A stretch of DNA of 64,000 nucleotides from Cryptomeria japonica (Eukaryota; Streptophyta; Pinopsida; Cupressales; Cupressaceae). Shown here in pieces: positions 11,406 through 24,540 of this stretch (positions are counted from its first letter, which is position 1; each line of letters begins with the position of its first letter). Location of the stretch: NCBI RefSeq assembly GCF_030272615.1, contig NC_081410.1, positions 261,192,437 to 261,256,436 on the forward strand, written 5' to 3'. Both the position numbers and the translations under genes were made by a program. Below the pieces are notes generated by a model. That model searched no databases, was not told the origin of the DNA, and worked only from the letters and a program-made list of their open reading frames with translations.

Positions 11406-12527
11406 CAAATACAAAGTTTATTTTGAATGTTGTATCTTATCATCCTTAAGACACACAAATGATATCATGTATGTCGTTACATTGCAACTAATATGCAAGT
11501 GCATTATGAAGTTATTAATGTTCTTAAGCCACGACCTACACTATAGCTCGATGGATAAGGTGTCAATTTGAATGGCTCCCAAACAATAATATAACTATTT
11601 CACCAAGCCTACCTTAAAGCCATCGACTATTATCAACATAAAATTATTATCTGTTAATGGGCGGCCAACCAACTTGAGATTGTGAAAACTATTTTTTTCC
11701 AGCACATTAAAACAATCGATACTTATTCTTATTTCTAAAATATCAGAAAATGCCTCTTTTAGGCTGTGAATGTAATTCTTTCTAGAACCCCCATTCGGAT
11801 TAATTATCTTGCTTGGAAATAAGGCCCAAGAAAGGGCATCGAGTCATCCATCAACTGCAAAAGGAAGTAATTTCCAGCTTCAGGGAAAGATAGGAAGGAG
11901 GAGGAGGGCAAATGCATTTGGAATAGATTTTTAAGCACCATTCCACAAGCATATGATTCATTAATACAATAAGTTATTCATTCTACCCAAGTATGGGAAA
12001 TAGATCTAACACTAGAGAAAGTCATCTGGAAATGCTTTTTCCCAAATCATATTGTCGCTAACCTAGTGCACCCTTATCTGGCTCTTTCAGTTAATGAGAT
12101 TGGGAGTTTTCTATGAGGAATATAGCATAAATAACAGTATTTTACAATTGCCTCATTGTTTGCATTGCATGTTAGACTCTAAAAGTTATTTCTACCAAAA
12201 CCATTCCATGCATTTCATGGAAGCTTTATAGACATTGAGACCCATATTCTTTATTTTATATTCTTGATATCATACCTAAGAAGAAACCATTTGCATGCAA
12301 ATAAAGGCTAGTAGATAATAGCATATCAATTTACAAAGCTTCCAACATTTTCTATACCATCAAGTCAATGCCTTCTATACAATGACACACCTTATATCTT
12401 CCTAGTATTCTTATTTTATTCCAACTTTTCAATTTAGAGCAGTTGAACAGATCTTACTAAGGTGCAATCTATATGCATTCTATTCATTCTTTAATTTACA
12501 CTCTACCTTGCTTCTCCATTTGATTTA
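11406..12527. other. No recognisable gene
   Basis: AT-rich flank of the nested insertion. A patch at about 11,720-12,100 looks faintly coding on the minus strand but has many stops and no motif I can name. Confidence 0.5.
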
Positions 12528-12532
12528 AAACA

Positions 12533-13275
12533 GTTAGGAAATAATCCTTTAAACCCACATACAAATAATCCATTTCTTACATAACCCATGAGAGAAAAGC
12601 ATGCATACAAGCTTACAAAATCATCATAATGCAAAGATCAAATAGACAAACCACAAAATAACACAAGATATATCCTGGGAAAACCCTCATGAGGGAAAAA
12701 CCCAGCCTCCAAAAGCATCCATACTCCATTGTATTGATAACCATAATACAAAATAGAGTTACAATGAATACCACTGAATCATCAAGCCCTCCAATGCATT
12801 CCCATGTGTCTAAACATGAATTAAAACATCTCATGCCATGCTTCACAAATGAAAACCTCCAAAGGACTCAATACAATGACAACCCAGAACCACTAGCCAA
12901 CCTTAACCACTAAACATGTGCTTGCTTATATAGACCCAAGCTCACACAAAAATGACTAGTGGTAAAGTAAAACCATGTGCCACAAAACCATGTTCTTACC
13001 TACCCCTTGGTCCCACATTTAATATTGGGTACTAAATTTTCTCTTTTTAAAATATTTTCCCCAATATTAAATAAATACAATATAATAGTCCCAATTTTAC
13101 AATACAACTCATCAAGGGGCCTCAAGAATATTCCCAAGGAATCTCTACATGTTACACATCCATGTGCAACATCACATAATAAATATTACATTAAATGTCC
13201 ATGGTAAACATAATAAATAAATATTACAATTATAAACATTATTATGCAAGGTGTACAACACCTATTTTCCCAGCA
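12533..13275 (-). mobile_element. 3' LTR of the non-coding element (uninterrupted copy)
   Basis: Matches 17,376-17,881 plus 36,567-36,804 in the same order. Its right (minus-strand 5') end is AACACCTATTTTCCCAGCA, against CCCAACA in the partner. At 13,032-13,036 it holds CTAAA, where the partner carries the CTAAG duplicated by the Tat insertion, so it preserves the empty site. Confidence 0.88.
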
Positions 13276-13290
13276 GTCTCCCACTTGTTG
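13276..13290 (-). other. Polypurine tract of the non-coding element
   Basis: The minus strand reads ACAACAAGTGGGAGAC immediately before the LTR start TGCTGGG, the usual form of a Copia PPT. Confidence 0.75.
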
Positions 13291-16200
13291 TTTACATTAC
13301 ATAAGGGTCAATCAATGAGATACATCGTCATAGTCATACATGTAACCACATGAATTTCCAACATGCTCTTGTACTCCATCAAGATACCTGCAATTAAACT
13401 AAGTGGCCACCATCTCAAGCAAGGATTCCTCTCATCCTGCAACATGCCACCTATGGAAGAAAAGGAACAAGCCAAGGTGAAGATGCACCAATCCATGAAC
13501 ACATGCATAAAATCCAATGTGATAACAAAGGCTCCAAGTTGTTGTCATAAAGTAAAAATCCACATGATCGGAAATGACATCCAAAACACATGTCAATACA
13601 TCCAACCATCCATACCTCCTAGGTATAAAGAACATCAATAAACTTATGCCAATCAAACATCAACCCATAAACCACAATCAAGCTCCCTGTATCAAAGCCT
13701 GCCAATGAAGTACACACATATCTAGGAACTCCCACTGCATGGGTAATACCAAATCTAAAATGAAGCTCAAAGCATATCAAGTCTATTGATAACTACTCAT
13801 ATCAATGTGTGACAAGTAAATCAAACATGTAGTACCAAGAATCGCAATGATCCACACATGCAACCCAACCATTTCATACTCCCCCACAATATGTCACCAT
13901 CCTTCCAAACAAGAGAGAACACATAGAATGAAGAGAGACAACATGTGAACCATAACCTATCCTTCTACCAAAACCTCAAATAAACAACATTGTGTCAAGT
14001 ATGATCCTCTCCAAAACACCCCAAAAGAGAAGCCAAAACAACACCCAAACCCTCGTTCAATCTCTTAGATCAAACCAACATAAGTATCATGTAATGCTAA
14101 CATAGATGTAAGCCTCTCATAACCAAGAAGATCAAACTCATAATAACCATTCCTAGTGAAGGAAATCAACCCATTAAACTATCTCCTAACATCCTCATAA
14201 TGATATCATAATATCAAACAATATGCATAAGGAGATAACCAATGCTATACATCTCTCAAATGAACCCTCCAAAACTAAACATCTCCATAGCTCAAGATCC
14301 ATATCTATGAAAGATAAGCATAAACATAATGCACCTGAAAAGAAACAAGGGGCAATATCTCTCAAGTAGTAAACTTCCAAATAGACCAGGAGTGGGGAAT
14401 GAGAATGTTCATCAAGCTGTCCAAGTCATCATGACTCAAACTAAGAACAATTTCCTCTCAAGTCCATACTAGGTGAATGCTCCTCAAACTTCCTACTGAA
14501 ACAACCAACCGTCATATCTAATCACAAGAGAATACCAACTTCACCAACATTTCCATGTAGCCATGAGCACCTATAAGTGATCAATCCATGCCAAATTCCA
14601 AATGCAACATAGCACCATCATGAAGTATCAAGCAAATGATCATACACTCAATACAAAGAGAACCAACCAAGATCAACTTCAAAGCTCCAACCATGGAATC
14701 GGGAACATAAACATGACAACATGATCTAACCATAACTCTAAATGTGCATCAAGAGTAAACCTTGACATAATAGCAACCATGATAACATGTCAAATGAAAG
14801 CATAAACCACACCTCAACCAAGGACTCCATGAGTCCTCCAAGATGTCCACATCCTGAAAAATTATGAAGGTCATATACACCAAGTGAATATAACATGGTC
14901 TCAAGAGAAACGTATCATGCCAAACTCTAAACAGATAATCAAGAGTAAACCATGACATAATAACAAACATACTCTAAACCAAATATCACCTGTAACCATC
15001 TCCAATCAACAACAACAAGATCAAGATCTCCTACAACATCTGCACACTAAGAAGGTCATCCACCATCCAATGATGAATACACATCACTACCAAAAACTCC
15101 CACTGAACCGTGATACCGAGTCACACATGGCATTGTGATAACCATATCCTACATGAAGAACATCCAGGTCTACACACATACAACTAAAAAGTCAATAGCA
15201 TCATGTGTAACCATGAACTCCAATCCAAGAAGCTACATACAACCGCGAAAAAAATCACCAATCGGGAATCAATCCTACACAGTCAGTACACCACTGTCAA
15301 AATCTCCCATTGAAAGTGTAACCAATGAATAACCAAGCTATCAAGACATCATGATAAACCACATGGTACAAGTCCCAAATCCAACTATCCAGGTACTATA
15401 AACATCATCCATCCTCTCATCCCAAAGAAAACATACCAATGCACAAATGACCATAGATAAGGCCAACTAACAAGTATGCACCTCAATGAATAAAACTTGG
15501 TGGATATAGAAAATCCACATTCGTCATTCCACTGTAAGTGAATGGGTAGCTAATCCACAAACTGCATAACTTGTAGATCCAATCACTGAACATGCAAACT
15601 CATCATCACATTAGTAAACTACAAACTGAGATATCAAAGAGAATAATCCTATAGACCACATGACTCAAACACCAAATCAACATCCAATTTGATTCGCCAA
15701 ACATGTCCACACTCAAGTACCATAGTCAAGGAACCAAATAGGCATCAAGGAGATAATCAACAACCTCTTAACACTAAACCAAATCACTACAAACATGACT
15801 ATATCATGTCAATACAAAATGTGTACCTACATACCCATGACACCATAATCATAAGCATTGTTGTGCACTCAACTATCACCCATACAAGACTCCAAGTCAC
15901 AAACCATGTCCTCAAACTGAGAACAACCTGTGTACCTGTCACCATCAAAGTGTAACTCTAAAAAACACCTGTAAACCTATACCAAGGAGCACCAAATCTG
16001 ATAATCAGCTATAGCATCATAAATATCTCATAAAAACATGTACTCCTTGAAGGTTTCACCTCATGACTCATCCAGATGTACTCTCACTCGCACCCCGAAG
16101 CTCAAGCACCTACAAGTGATAATACAAGCAAACACCTCTCCATACTGATCAAACTGATAGAATAACAACACCACACAGTAGTCAACTGAACATTCTCTCT

Positions 16201-17361
16201 AACACCTATTCTAAATCCAAAATTTAATTTCGTATGCAAAAGTTATGACCAAAACTGTGAAAAGGAGAACATATGGTTTCCAGGCTCCAAAAACATGTCA
16301 AAATAGAAAAATCAAGAAACAAAACATGTACCAATTTGTAGTGCTTATAATCATCTTTCCAATGAGTATAAGAAGTCCAAAATCCAACAATTTGGGTGAA
16401 AGTTATGCTCGTTTGAATAAAACAACCAATTTCCTTATATGGAAATAATTTGTGGATTTTCAAAATTTCCTCTTTATGGGCATTTTCCTGGACCCGAAAT
16501 AATATCCATTTTGGTTTAATTTTTCAAAACCAAAAAATTCATTAAACACTTTCCCTGATAAATATTTGTGGTAGATTTACTTATTTATTTATTGGCAGTT
16601 TCATTTTGGTTTACCCCCATTGGGTGTGACTGTGGCAAGGATGACTGGCAATGGTCCGACATGGCCAATACCCACCGTCAGTGGGAACCCTAGCCATCGA
16701 CGATGGGGCTACAGACTGGTATTAGGAGCTATAGTACTATAAACTGTGCAGTACTAGTATTGCGCTATTGGGGGTGTGAGGGGGGTGGGTTCGACCCCTT
16801 CCCACCATTAATACCATATTTTTTAATTTTTCATTCACTTTTCAAAAAGAGCCCCGACATATCAAAATCCCTTTTTTTTAATTTATTTTTGTAGGTTCAA
16901 AATTTAAACGGGATAAATAATAATTTTTAATACTGTAGACTACTACAATTAACTTGACGACCGTCACAACCAGCAAACAAAAGATTTGCAATTTTTCCAA
17001 CTATAGGCAATATAGGGCAAATTTTGTATCAATTTATTTTTCTTGACCAACCTAGATCCAATGGAAAGGTTTGTTTTCTGCCAGAGGGTCATTTATGAAA
17101 ATCCCCCCCCCCCCCAAAAAAAAAAAACCCTCATTTAAATGCATATCCAAAGGAAACCCATTTGACCAAATATTTTCCAAACCCCTAATTTGCATACAAC
17201 CCATCACAACAACAAACCTAAAGACCTCAAATCTAAAATAAAACAACTTGCAAGTGTGTCTCATACCTTTTAATGTCCCAATCCTTTCATGCATATCCAT
17301 GACTTCCACTTTGCACCTCTTCCACTCAAGCTAGGGTTATCATTCCAAATAAACCATGAAA
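13291..17361 (-). mobile_element. Non-coding interior, strongly G-poor on the plus strand
   Basis: About 4.07 kb between PBS and PPT. I find no gag, protease, integrase, RT or RNase H motif in any frame; open frames are under 95 codons. From 13,300 to 16,100 the plus strand is rich in A and C and poor in G. Recurring words include ACCATGATAAC, ACATAATA(A/G)CAA and CAACATGT; for example a block at 14,750 recurs at 14,943. From 16,450 to 17,130 the composition changes, with a more GC-rich patch (16,600-16,800) and a 14-C/11-A run at 17,103. Confidence 0.7.
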
Positions 17362-17373
17362 GCTCTGATACCA
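17362..17373 (-). other. Primer-binding site, initiator tRNA-Met type
   Basis: The minus strand reads TGGTATCAGAGC two bases inside the LTR end (CCAACA AG TGGTATCAGAGC). This is the standard plant Copia PBS. It fixes the orientation of the element as minus. Confidence 0.92.
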
Positions 17374-17375
17374 CT

Positions 17376-17881
17376 TGTTGGAAAATTATGCCTTAAACCT
17401 ACATACAAATAATCCATTTCCTATATAACCCATGAAAGAGAAAGAGGCATACAAGCTTACAAAATCACCATAATGCAAAGATCAAATAGACAAACCACAA
17501 GATAACACAAAATATATCCTGGGAAAACCCTCACGAAGGAAAAACCTAGCCTCCAGAAGCATCCATACTCCATTGTATTAATCAATCATAAAGCAACATA
17601 GAGTTACAATGAATAACTATGAATCATCAATCCCTCTAATCCATTCCCATGTGTCAAAGTATGAATCCACACATCCCATGCCATGCTTCACAAATACAAA
17701 CCTCCAAAGGACTCAATACAATGACAACCCAAAACCACTAGCCAACCTTAACAACTAAACATGTGCTTCATTATATTGACCCAATCTCACACAAAAATAA
17801 CTACTGGTAAAGTAAAACCATGTGCCACAAAACCATGTGCTAACCTACCCCTTGACCCCACATTTAATATTGGGTACTAAG
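17376..17881 (-). mobile_element. 5' LTR of the non-coding element, left piece
   Basis: Begins TGTTGGAAAATTATGCC on the plus strand and runs parallel to 12,533-13,036 until the Tat insertion point after GGGTACTAAG. Confidence 0.9.
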
Positions 17882-18436
17882 TGTAGTCACATAAAGCTGT
17901 CCAATTTAACGAAATGATTATTTCCTATTTATTTAATTAAAAATCCACTAGCCATCAGTTAATTAAAATAAATATTTAATTAATTCATCTTCAAACATTA
18001 TCCTATTAATTAAATAAATTATTCAATTTATTTTAATTAATTCATTATACCAAATTCAAATCAATTAAATGAATAAATCATATTTATTTCATTTAATCCC
18101 CTATTCCTCTTTTAAATAAATTAAATAATTTTTTTATTTAAATCATTTATTCCCCCTACTTGCATTTTCCTACAAATGCAACTTGCACACATTTATTGAA
18201 ATAAATTAATTTATTTTAAATAAAAATCCTATTTTCCCTCACCCACCAAACCCACTTGCAAATCTAATTCCCTTCTAGATGCTTCTAACCCCTTCCTAAT
18301 TAGCCTAATCCATTCCCTAATTATTGTCACATTCCTAAGCAACTTGGAGTCACTTCTCAAAGACTGCAAAGTCTTTGAAAAATATTTAATGCTTTGTGTG
18401 TTCAACAATTTAACCTCCAAAGTCTTCCAAAACCAC

Positions 18437-18525
18437 TAATGGCTCTTACATGACCATTAATGGCTCTTACATGACCATTAATGGCTCTTACATGACCATT
18501 AATGGCTCTTACATAACCATTTATG
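18437..18525 (+). repeat. 21-bp tandem repeat in the LTR, four copies
   Basis: TAATGGCTCTTACATGACCA repeats four times here; the 3' LTR has only two (about 35,684-35,730, with TGACTCTTACA). Confidence 0.9.
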
Positions 18526-18861
18526 GTTATTTCAACTTGCACTCATGTGTCTCCTCAAACATTTATTGCTTTGACCATGGTTATCCCTTTTTGCCTTCGC
18601 ACAAGAGTTTATCCATTGGATAAAAGATTTATTCTTTGAATAAAGAATTTATTCACTCAACCCAACCTGGACCCTAACCCTCAAGTTAACTCCCAGGTCA
18701 TGTCAAGCATTTAATGCTTATTCCCTCTTCTCTCAACCTATCTCACATTGACACTTGTCAACTAAAGATTGGGTTGAAAGCCCTCACATGGATTGAATTT
18801 CATTCAATCCTGACCCTTGTTGAGATTACTCAATCTCAACCATCCATTGCTCCATTTTTCT

Positions 18862-18869
18862 TATAAATA
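18862..18869 (+). promoter_or_regulatory. TATA box of the Tat 5' LTR
   Basis: TATAAATA within TTTTTCTTATAAATAAAGCC, conserved in the 3' LTR at 36,066-36,073. Likely RNA polymerase II promoter of the element. Confidence 0.65.
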
Positions 18870-19358
18870 AAGCCCATTTCTTCATAATCCAGATCCTGAA
18901 AACTTGTATGCATTTAATCTATAGTGAATTTTATAGAGCATTTAGCATAAATCACTAATATATTGTTATGTTGGACTAAAATAAATCTTAGTTCTTTTTC
19001 ATAATATGTTTAGTTAGTTTGTTTTACACTTGCATAGCATAAGCTTGAGATCATCTACAATCTTGAATCTCCATAAGCATCCATAGTGCAAAAAACTGCT
19101 GAGAGCTACACTATTTTGGAACTTGGAGAGGAGAGGAACAAAGGAGAAGGAGCTAAGAACATGTTAAGAGTTATTTGGAGATGCCTTCTTATATTTGTGT
19201 CATTTGTTAAATATGTTAGCATGATCTTAGTATCTCTTTTGATATGCCTGCTTAGATTAGTTCTTGGTTGAATAACACTAACTATTTCTTGTGTGTTTTT
19301 GTGTGTTATACGACTACAGGTTCTAGTCTAACCTTTGGGTATTTTGCAGAGCATCATT

Positions 19359-19375
19359 TGGTGAACTTGACGTGA
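19359..19375 (+). other. Primer-binding site of the Tat element
   Basis: TGGTGAACTTGACGTGA starts two bases after the LTR end (GAGCATCA TT TGGTG). Position and the TGG start fit a PBS; I cannot name the tRNA with confidence. Confidence 0.6.
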
Positions 19376-19454
19376 ATCCAAACACCTAAAAACAACCTTT
19401 TTTTGACACAACTAACTTGTTTGAATGTTGAACTTGACACACAGGTCTCGCTTT

Positions 19455-19706
19455 AGCGCTTTTGATCACGTTGTAGCACTATTGTAACTTGACATTCTAG
19501 CACTATTGTTGTTACAATAGCGCTATTGTACCTAGTTTGGCGCTATTGACCTTTATTCAGCGCTTTTGTTATTGTTTTGGCACCTTTGTTCTTGTTTTAG
19601 CGCTGTTGCATTTACTATCAAAATTTTACTTTTAGCGCTATTGTGTTTGTATTAGTGTGTTTGTGTTAAATAGCGCTTTTGTTCAAACATAGAGTGGCGC
19701 TATTGT
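19455..19706 (+). repeat. AGCGCTATTGT repeat array in the leader
   Basis: About twelve copies of AGCGCT(A/T)TTG(T) or close variants (AGCACT, GGCGCT, GGCACC), including at 19,455, 19,475, 19,499, 19,519, 19,539, 19,559, 19,579, 19,599, 19,634, 19,672 and 19,696. Spacing is often a multiple of 20. The reverse complement forms a matching array at 34,315-34,571. Confidence 0.9.
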
Positions 19707-19861
19707 AACAGAACATTGTAAAAAAGACCCTGTAACCAAAAAATTGAAATTTGTTAGGCTTGTAGAAGCCCACCATAAATTTGGTTTTTCCTAACTGTTC
19801 GTTTCTTGTGCAGGTGTTTAAAACTAACCCTTTTTGTTGCTAAAAGTTAAAATTTTTTCCA

Positions 19862-20110
19862 TTTTGGTGCTCTAAAAATTGAACAAAACAAATTTGCTTT
19901 CTTGCAAGTTAGGATCAAATTTTACATTTTGGTGTTCTAAAAATTGAACAAAACAAGTTTGTTTTCTTGCAAGATTAGGATCATTTGCATTTGGTGCTCT
20001 AAAAATTGAACACAACAAATTTACTTCCTTGCAAGTTAGGTTCATTTTATTTGGTGCTTAAAACAAGACAAGACAAATTTCTTTCTTGCATCAAACTAAA
20101 ATTTCACAAT
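19862..20110 (+). repeat. ~62-bp tandem repeat in the leader, four copies
   Basis: Units start with TTTGGTG(C/T)TCTAAAAATTGAA at about 19,863, 19,927, 19,990 and 20,050. They contain AAACAAATTTGCTTTCTTGC and AAGTTAGGATCA. Confidence 0.85.
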
Positions 20111-21221
20111 CCACACTTCCATTTTGGTGCAAATAAAATTCACAATCAACTTGTTTCAATTTTGCAAGTGATTTACTTCAAGCAAACATTCTTTTTGTTA
20201 AGTTGACTAGGATTTCATTTTCCTAGTTACTTAAACATATTGCCTTTGAAGTTAAAAATAACATCATGGTTGTTGGAGCAACATCTCCAATTAGATAGAA
20301 AATCATTGCAATAACAATTTAAAAAGAACAAGTGTTTTTCGTGATTGGCACACTTGTGCAAAAAGTTGGTCAAGTGGTCCTACTTCTAACACACACTATC
20401 CTCTCCCTTGGCTTTCGTGGTCCTAGGTGCAAGAGAAAAGTGTTAGTAACACTCAAATTTTTTTTCTTTTTAAGAGAGGCCTGCCAAGAGACACATCACT
20501 CTTGGGAATGACCTCGTGCGGTAAATCCTTTGAGCCATTATAGAAATCAAGTGAGAGCAAAAGCTGTAGCCTTGGGTATAGCTGTTCCTATAGTGTAACT
20601 TGCCGAAAGGACAAATGGGCCCCACCATAAGTTACAAGGCTCTTAAGTGAGTCACTGCAGAATGAACTTATGTCCAAAGACATCGAAAATGACTAAACAC
20701 CTTTAAGTAGTAACCTGCCCATTCTATTGATTGAGGATATTTGTGATATAATTCAGTACAAGAGCATAGATGGTTTTGCTCTCAAGATACTCACCATACA
20801 TATTTCCTTGAGTAGAAACACAACTTTTTGAAAAGTCACTTGTGGCTTGATGAAAGTGGTGACTCCCCCATCATAGGGATCATCTATTTGTTATGCTCAT
20901 GCAAGACTTAGTATATCACATCCTTATCTGCCACGACGGGATTCATAAGGTATGTAGTACCAAAGATGAAGAAATATCAAGATGTGGGCTGAATTTATCG
21001 CAACTTGCCATTTGACCTTAGGAATACAAAGTGTTTGAAGTGTTTTCGTTTTAGTCAAGACCAAGTACAAATTGAGCCGACTTCAGGCTTTGGAAAGAAA
21101 ACACCTAAAATACACTTAAAGGAAAGGGTCATAAAAAGTCCAAAGATTGGGTTGATCTAGACCCATACTCATTTATGCCTTTAAGGCAACATTCTTGTGT
21201 TTGTGTGCTTGATTTGTTTTC
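20111..21221 (+). other. Untranslated leader of the Tat element
   Basis: No coding motif. Many stops in all frames. Contains a more GC-balanced stretch at 20,380-20,960 of unknown role. Confidence 0.5.
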
Positions 21222-21701
21222 TTGTCAAAGAAACATCATAAAATCCAAAAATCAAAACAAGTATTCATCCAACCAAACATTTTTCAAAACAACCAAAAAG
21301 ATCAAAAACAAAGAAATGTTTTAAACTATATGACCATTCTTCACATCTTGAGAAAGAAGAATCTTCATCAAAACATCAACTTGAAAAGAAGACCATTGAG
21401 CTCAAAGGCTTTGATCAAAAGGAGGAAATTATTCTATCTAAATAGACAAATCTTTGTCTCTCATAGAGCTTTTTTACATCACATGCGTCTATACCTTCAA
21501 GGCAAATCAAACGAATTTGATCCAGAGTCATTGAACCGCAGAGCTTTTATGCAATATAGAGCTTTGAGTTATCACAAAAACCAAGGAGCCAAGATCAATC
21601 CCAACTTCTTCCCAGACATTTGTATCACTTACAACGTAGCTCGAGAAATGCCACCAACGCCCGAAAGGGAAGAGGTAGAATTTGTTCCATTTGTGACATA
21701 A
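21222..21701 (+). CDS. Basic leader ORF upstream of gag (uncertain)
   Basis: An open frame of 159 codons between the leader repeats and gag. It opens at a TTG; the first ATG is at about 21,329, so an ATG-started product would be about 123 residues. The product is rich in K, R, H, N and Q (for example NLKRRPLSSKALIKRRKLF) with an acidic, proline-containing end (PPTPEREEVEFVPF). No known domain. Ogre-type Tat elements carry an extra ORF of unknown function before gag, and this occupies the same place; homology is not shown. It could be a chance frame, though its length stands out in decayed sequence. Confidence 0.35.
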   Translation: MSKKHHKIQKSKQVFIQPNIFQNNQKDQKQRNVLNYMTILHILRKKNLHQNINLKRRPLSSKALIKRRKLFYLNRQIFVSHRAFLHHMRLYLQGKSNEFDPESLNRRAFMQYRALSYHKNQGAKINPNFFPDICITYNVAREMPPTPEREEVEFVPFVT

Positions 21702-22155
21702 AGCTTTTATTGAAGTTAAAACATTTCATCCATTATCTCATTCACACATCATCTCATTCATTTTCAACTCTAAAAAACATTAAAGTGGTTCTTGTCCTAA
21801 GTTCTCTTTTGGATATTGCTTGAATCAAACACAAAACATCACCTTTTAGATTGTTTCTACATCTAGGATAAGCTCATTCTAAGAGACATATCTACGCAGG
21901 TTAAAACTAGTTTATGAGTGAATCCTCTCATTACTAGGTATTTAAGTCTGTAACACATCTCAGATTTCTCTAAAAACCTTATCACATCAAAACCCTATCA
22001 AACACAACAAGCAATTCAAAGAAAAAAACTTTGGTAACATCCACCTTTAAGTGCTAGAGATCCACATGCAAAACAACACACCAACCATCGATCTTTCATT
22101 TCATCAAAAACTCATCATTATTTTCACCCAACTTCAACAAAAACTCATAAACAAA

Positions 22156-23700
22156 ATGGCTCATACCCGATCATAGTCAAGGCAATGAGAAATAGAAATT
22201 GAAGAAGAAGAGGAGGAAAATATCAATGAATTTCAAGAAGCACTTGGAGGAAATGCTAATGATGAAAACCCAAGTACTCCTACTCCTGCAACAATAGAAA
22301 GGGCTCAGCACAACCCTCTCTTTAACATACTTTTTGATGAAATACTCAGGAGCAATGCGGATGCTCACTTTTTAAAGCTTGCTCAAGAAGGAGCCAAACT
22401 CCCCTCTGACTTTGATCTTGCACAACTAAGACAAGCATCAGAATGACAAAGTCACCATGAAGAAGAAAGAGGTAGAGATCCCATCAGATATAACATTCCT
22501 CGAGGAAACCCACCACCTCCTCCTCCAAATGACATAGACATGTTACGACAACAAGTTGAAAATCTCGCCCAACAACTTCGTAGTGGCGTAAAGACTAATC
22601 AATTTTCACTCAATGACATTTGTCCCTATCTCTTTGATAGGAATCTTTATATGCCACCTTTTCCATGAGGGTTCGAAACACCCAAGTTTGAAAAGTATCA
22701 AGGAAAAGGAGATCCTCGCGATCATGTCAGAGAATTCCACTCAGCTTGCCTCGAAGTGGCATACGAAGATACGTACCTCATGCGCCTTTTCCCCCAAAGC
22801 TTGGGAGGAACAACCACATCATGGTTTTCTCGACTACTAGGTGGCATTAGGACCTTTGAAGAGCTAGTTTAGAAGTTCTTGGCACATTACTCTCATCACA
22901 TTGAATGTGATATCACCATGGTTGATCTATGTAACACTAAACAAAAACTAGGTGAACTATTCTCAGTGTTCCTGCAATGATGGCATCAAATGTCTAGCAG
23001 ATGTTCTCTTCAGTTACCTGAACAAGAACTAGTGGAAATATTTATTTCCAACTTAAATGAAGAAATGGAATTTCACCTAGATGTCAAAGACACAGACTCT
23101 TTCAATGACATGATCACCAAAGGTTTAAAATGTGAGCGGGCTCTCATCAAGAAAGGACTTATCAAAATCTATAATGAGCCAAAGGATGGTCCTCACCCAC
23201 GCTTCAATAGTGACAAACCAAGCTTCTGGAACAAAAACAAAAATATTGTCAACGACAGGGTTGTGGATGCAAGAACTATCAAAAGTGCACAACCTGTAGT
23301 TCGATTTGCAGGACAAAATCCCCCACCTCAGACTAACACAGTTGCTCCTCCAAATCAAGGCTGCATTACATCTCATGATGAACCCAGATCTTGTCAACAA
23401 AAACAAAAGCGCACATACACTCCCTTAAGGGAACCCATCGAAATAGTATTACGACAATTGGTTTCTCAAATTTTGGTAACCCTACCCAAAACATCAAACT
23501 ATGAACCTCAAGTCAAACCTGCATGGTGGAGGGATATTGAACATTTTGATTTCCATCAAGGGAGAGGACATAAAACAAGCAATTGTCATAGATTAAAAGA
23601 TCTTATTCAGGATCTTATTGACCGAGGTGAAATCGAAATTGAAGGACATGACTCAAAGACAACAAACAATGATCATCTTATGTTTAAAAATCCACTTCCA
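22156..23700 (+). other. gag region
   Basis: Acidic N-terminus (EIEIEEEEEENINEF) and a capsid-like retrotransposon gag core (FETPKFEKYQGKGDPRDHV ... FPQSLGGTTTSWFSRLLGG). A degenerate knuckle follows: FDFHQGRGHKTSNC, where the first cysteine is replaced by phenylalanine. Five stops fall in this part before 23,000. Confidence 0.85.
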
Positions 23701-24189
23701 TCACTAGATCAAAGGGGTCCTTCCACTTCTAGGAGAGGCACTAATACCACTAATTATATGCAAGCTGCGTATAATTACACTGTAAATCACCTGTATGATG
23801 CCAGTGAACAAATTGTAACTATAACCATCAAAAATCCCAGCTCCACTTACAATGTTGTTACACATCGCAGCAAGATTACTATAAAGGTAGCTCCACAAGG
23901 CACCCCATCTATCCCAAAGTGGTATAATCTCGTGGAACAATTAGACAAAATGTCTGTGGTTATATCTATCTTAGAGCTATTGTGCCTATCTCCATCCCAT
24001 AAAACAATCTTGGATCAAGCTCTCCAAGAGGCGTCAGTCCCTGCAAACCTAAATACAGATCAATTCCAAGCCATGGTTGGAAGTCTAAAGTCATCACCTT
24101 GTCTCACTTTTTTCGAAAGTGACAACTCTTCCTTCCAGCAACCTCATAACGCTTCGTTACACATTGAAGGATTTATCAACCAGCATAGG

Positions 24190-24540
24190 ATCAAGCAAGT
24201 CTTGATCGATAATGGAGCAGGCCTGAATATTTGTACACTGTAGTTGGTCACAGCATTGGGATATGCAATAGAATCAATGGATCCCCATAAGAAGATTACA
24301 ATCAAAGCCTATGACGATGCAGAGCGTTCATCCAAAGGAGCTGTGGTACTACCTATCCAAGTGGGCCCGGTGGTAAAACACATTATCTGTCAAGTCCTGG
24401 ACCTTCCTTTGCCATACAATTTATTGTTAGGAAGACCTTGGATACATGCCATGCAAGCCATTCCATCCACCTACCATCAATGTATCAAGTTCCCACACAA
24501 TAGTGTAGAGATCATAATCCTGGGTGATGCAAACCCCTTT
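24190..24540 (+). other. Aspartic protease domain
   Basis: Active-site segment VLIDNGAGLNICTL with the catalytic Asp codon at 24,208, followed by YNLLLGRPWIHAM, the conserved second block of gypsy proteases. A TAG at 24,241 falls between the two. Confidence 0.85.

Larger units (their letters stand above)
17882..19356 (+). mobile_element. 5' LTR of the Tat element
   Basis: TGTAGTCACATAAA to GCAGAGCATCA, 1475 bp. Nearly identical to 35,129-36,561. Most of the length difference of 42 bp is two extra copies of a 21-bp repeat at about 18,437-18,525. Confidence 0.95.

Noticed and set aside
11580-12130. Faint minus-strand coding signal
   Set aside because: Several stops and no recognisable motif in any frame.
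16690-16810. GC-richer patch with imperfect inverted words (ATAGTACT ... AGTACTAGTAT), possible structured RNA
   Set aside because: Stem is short and imperfect and nothing else supports an RNA gene.
17103-17127. Homopolymer junction of about 14 C then 11 A
   Set aside because: Probably slippage or sequencing-related; no function suggested.
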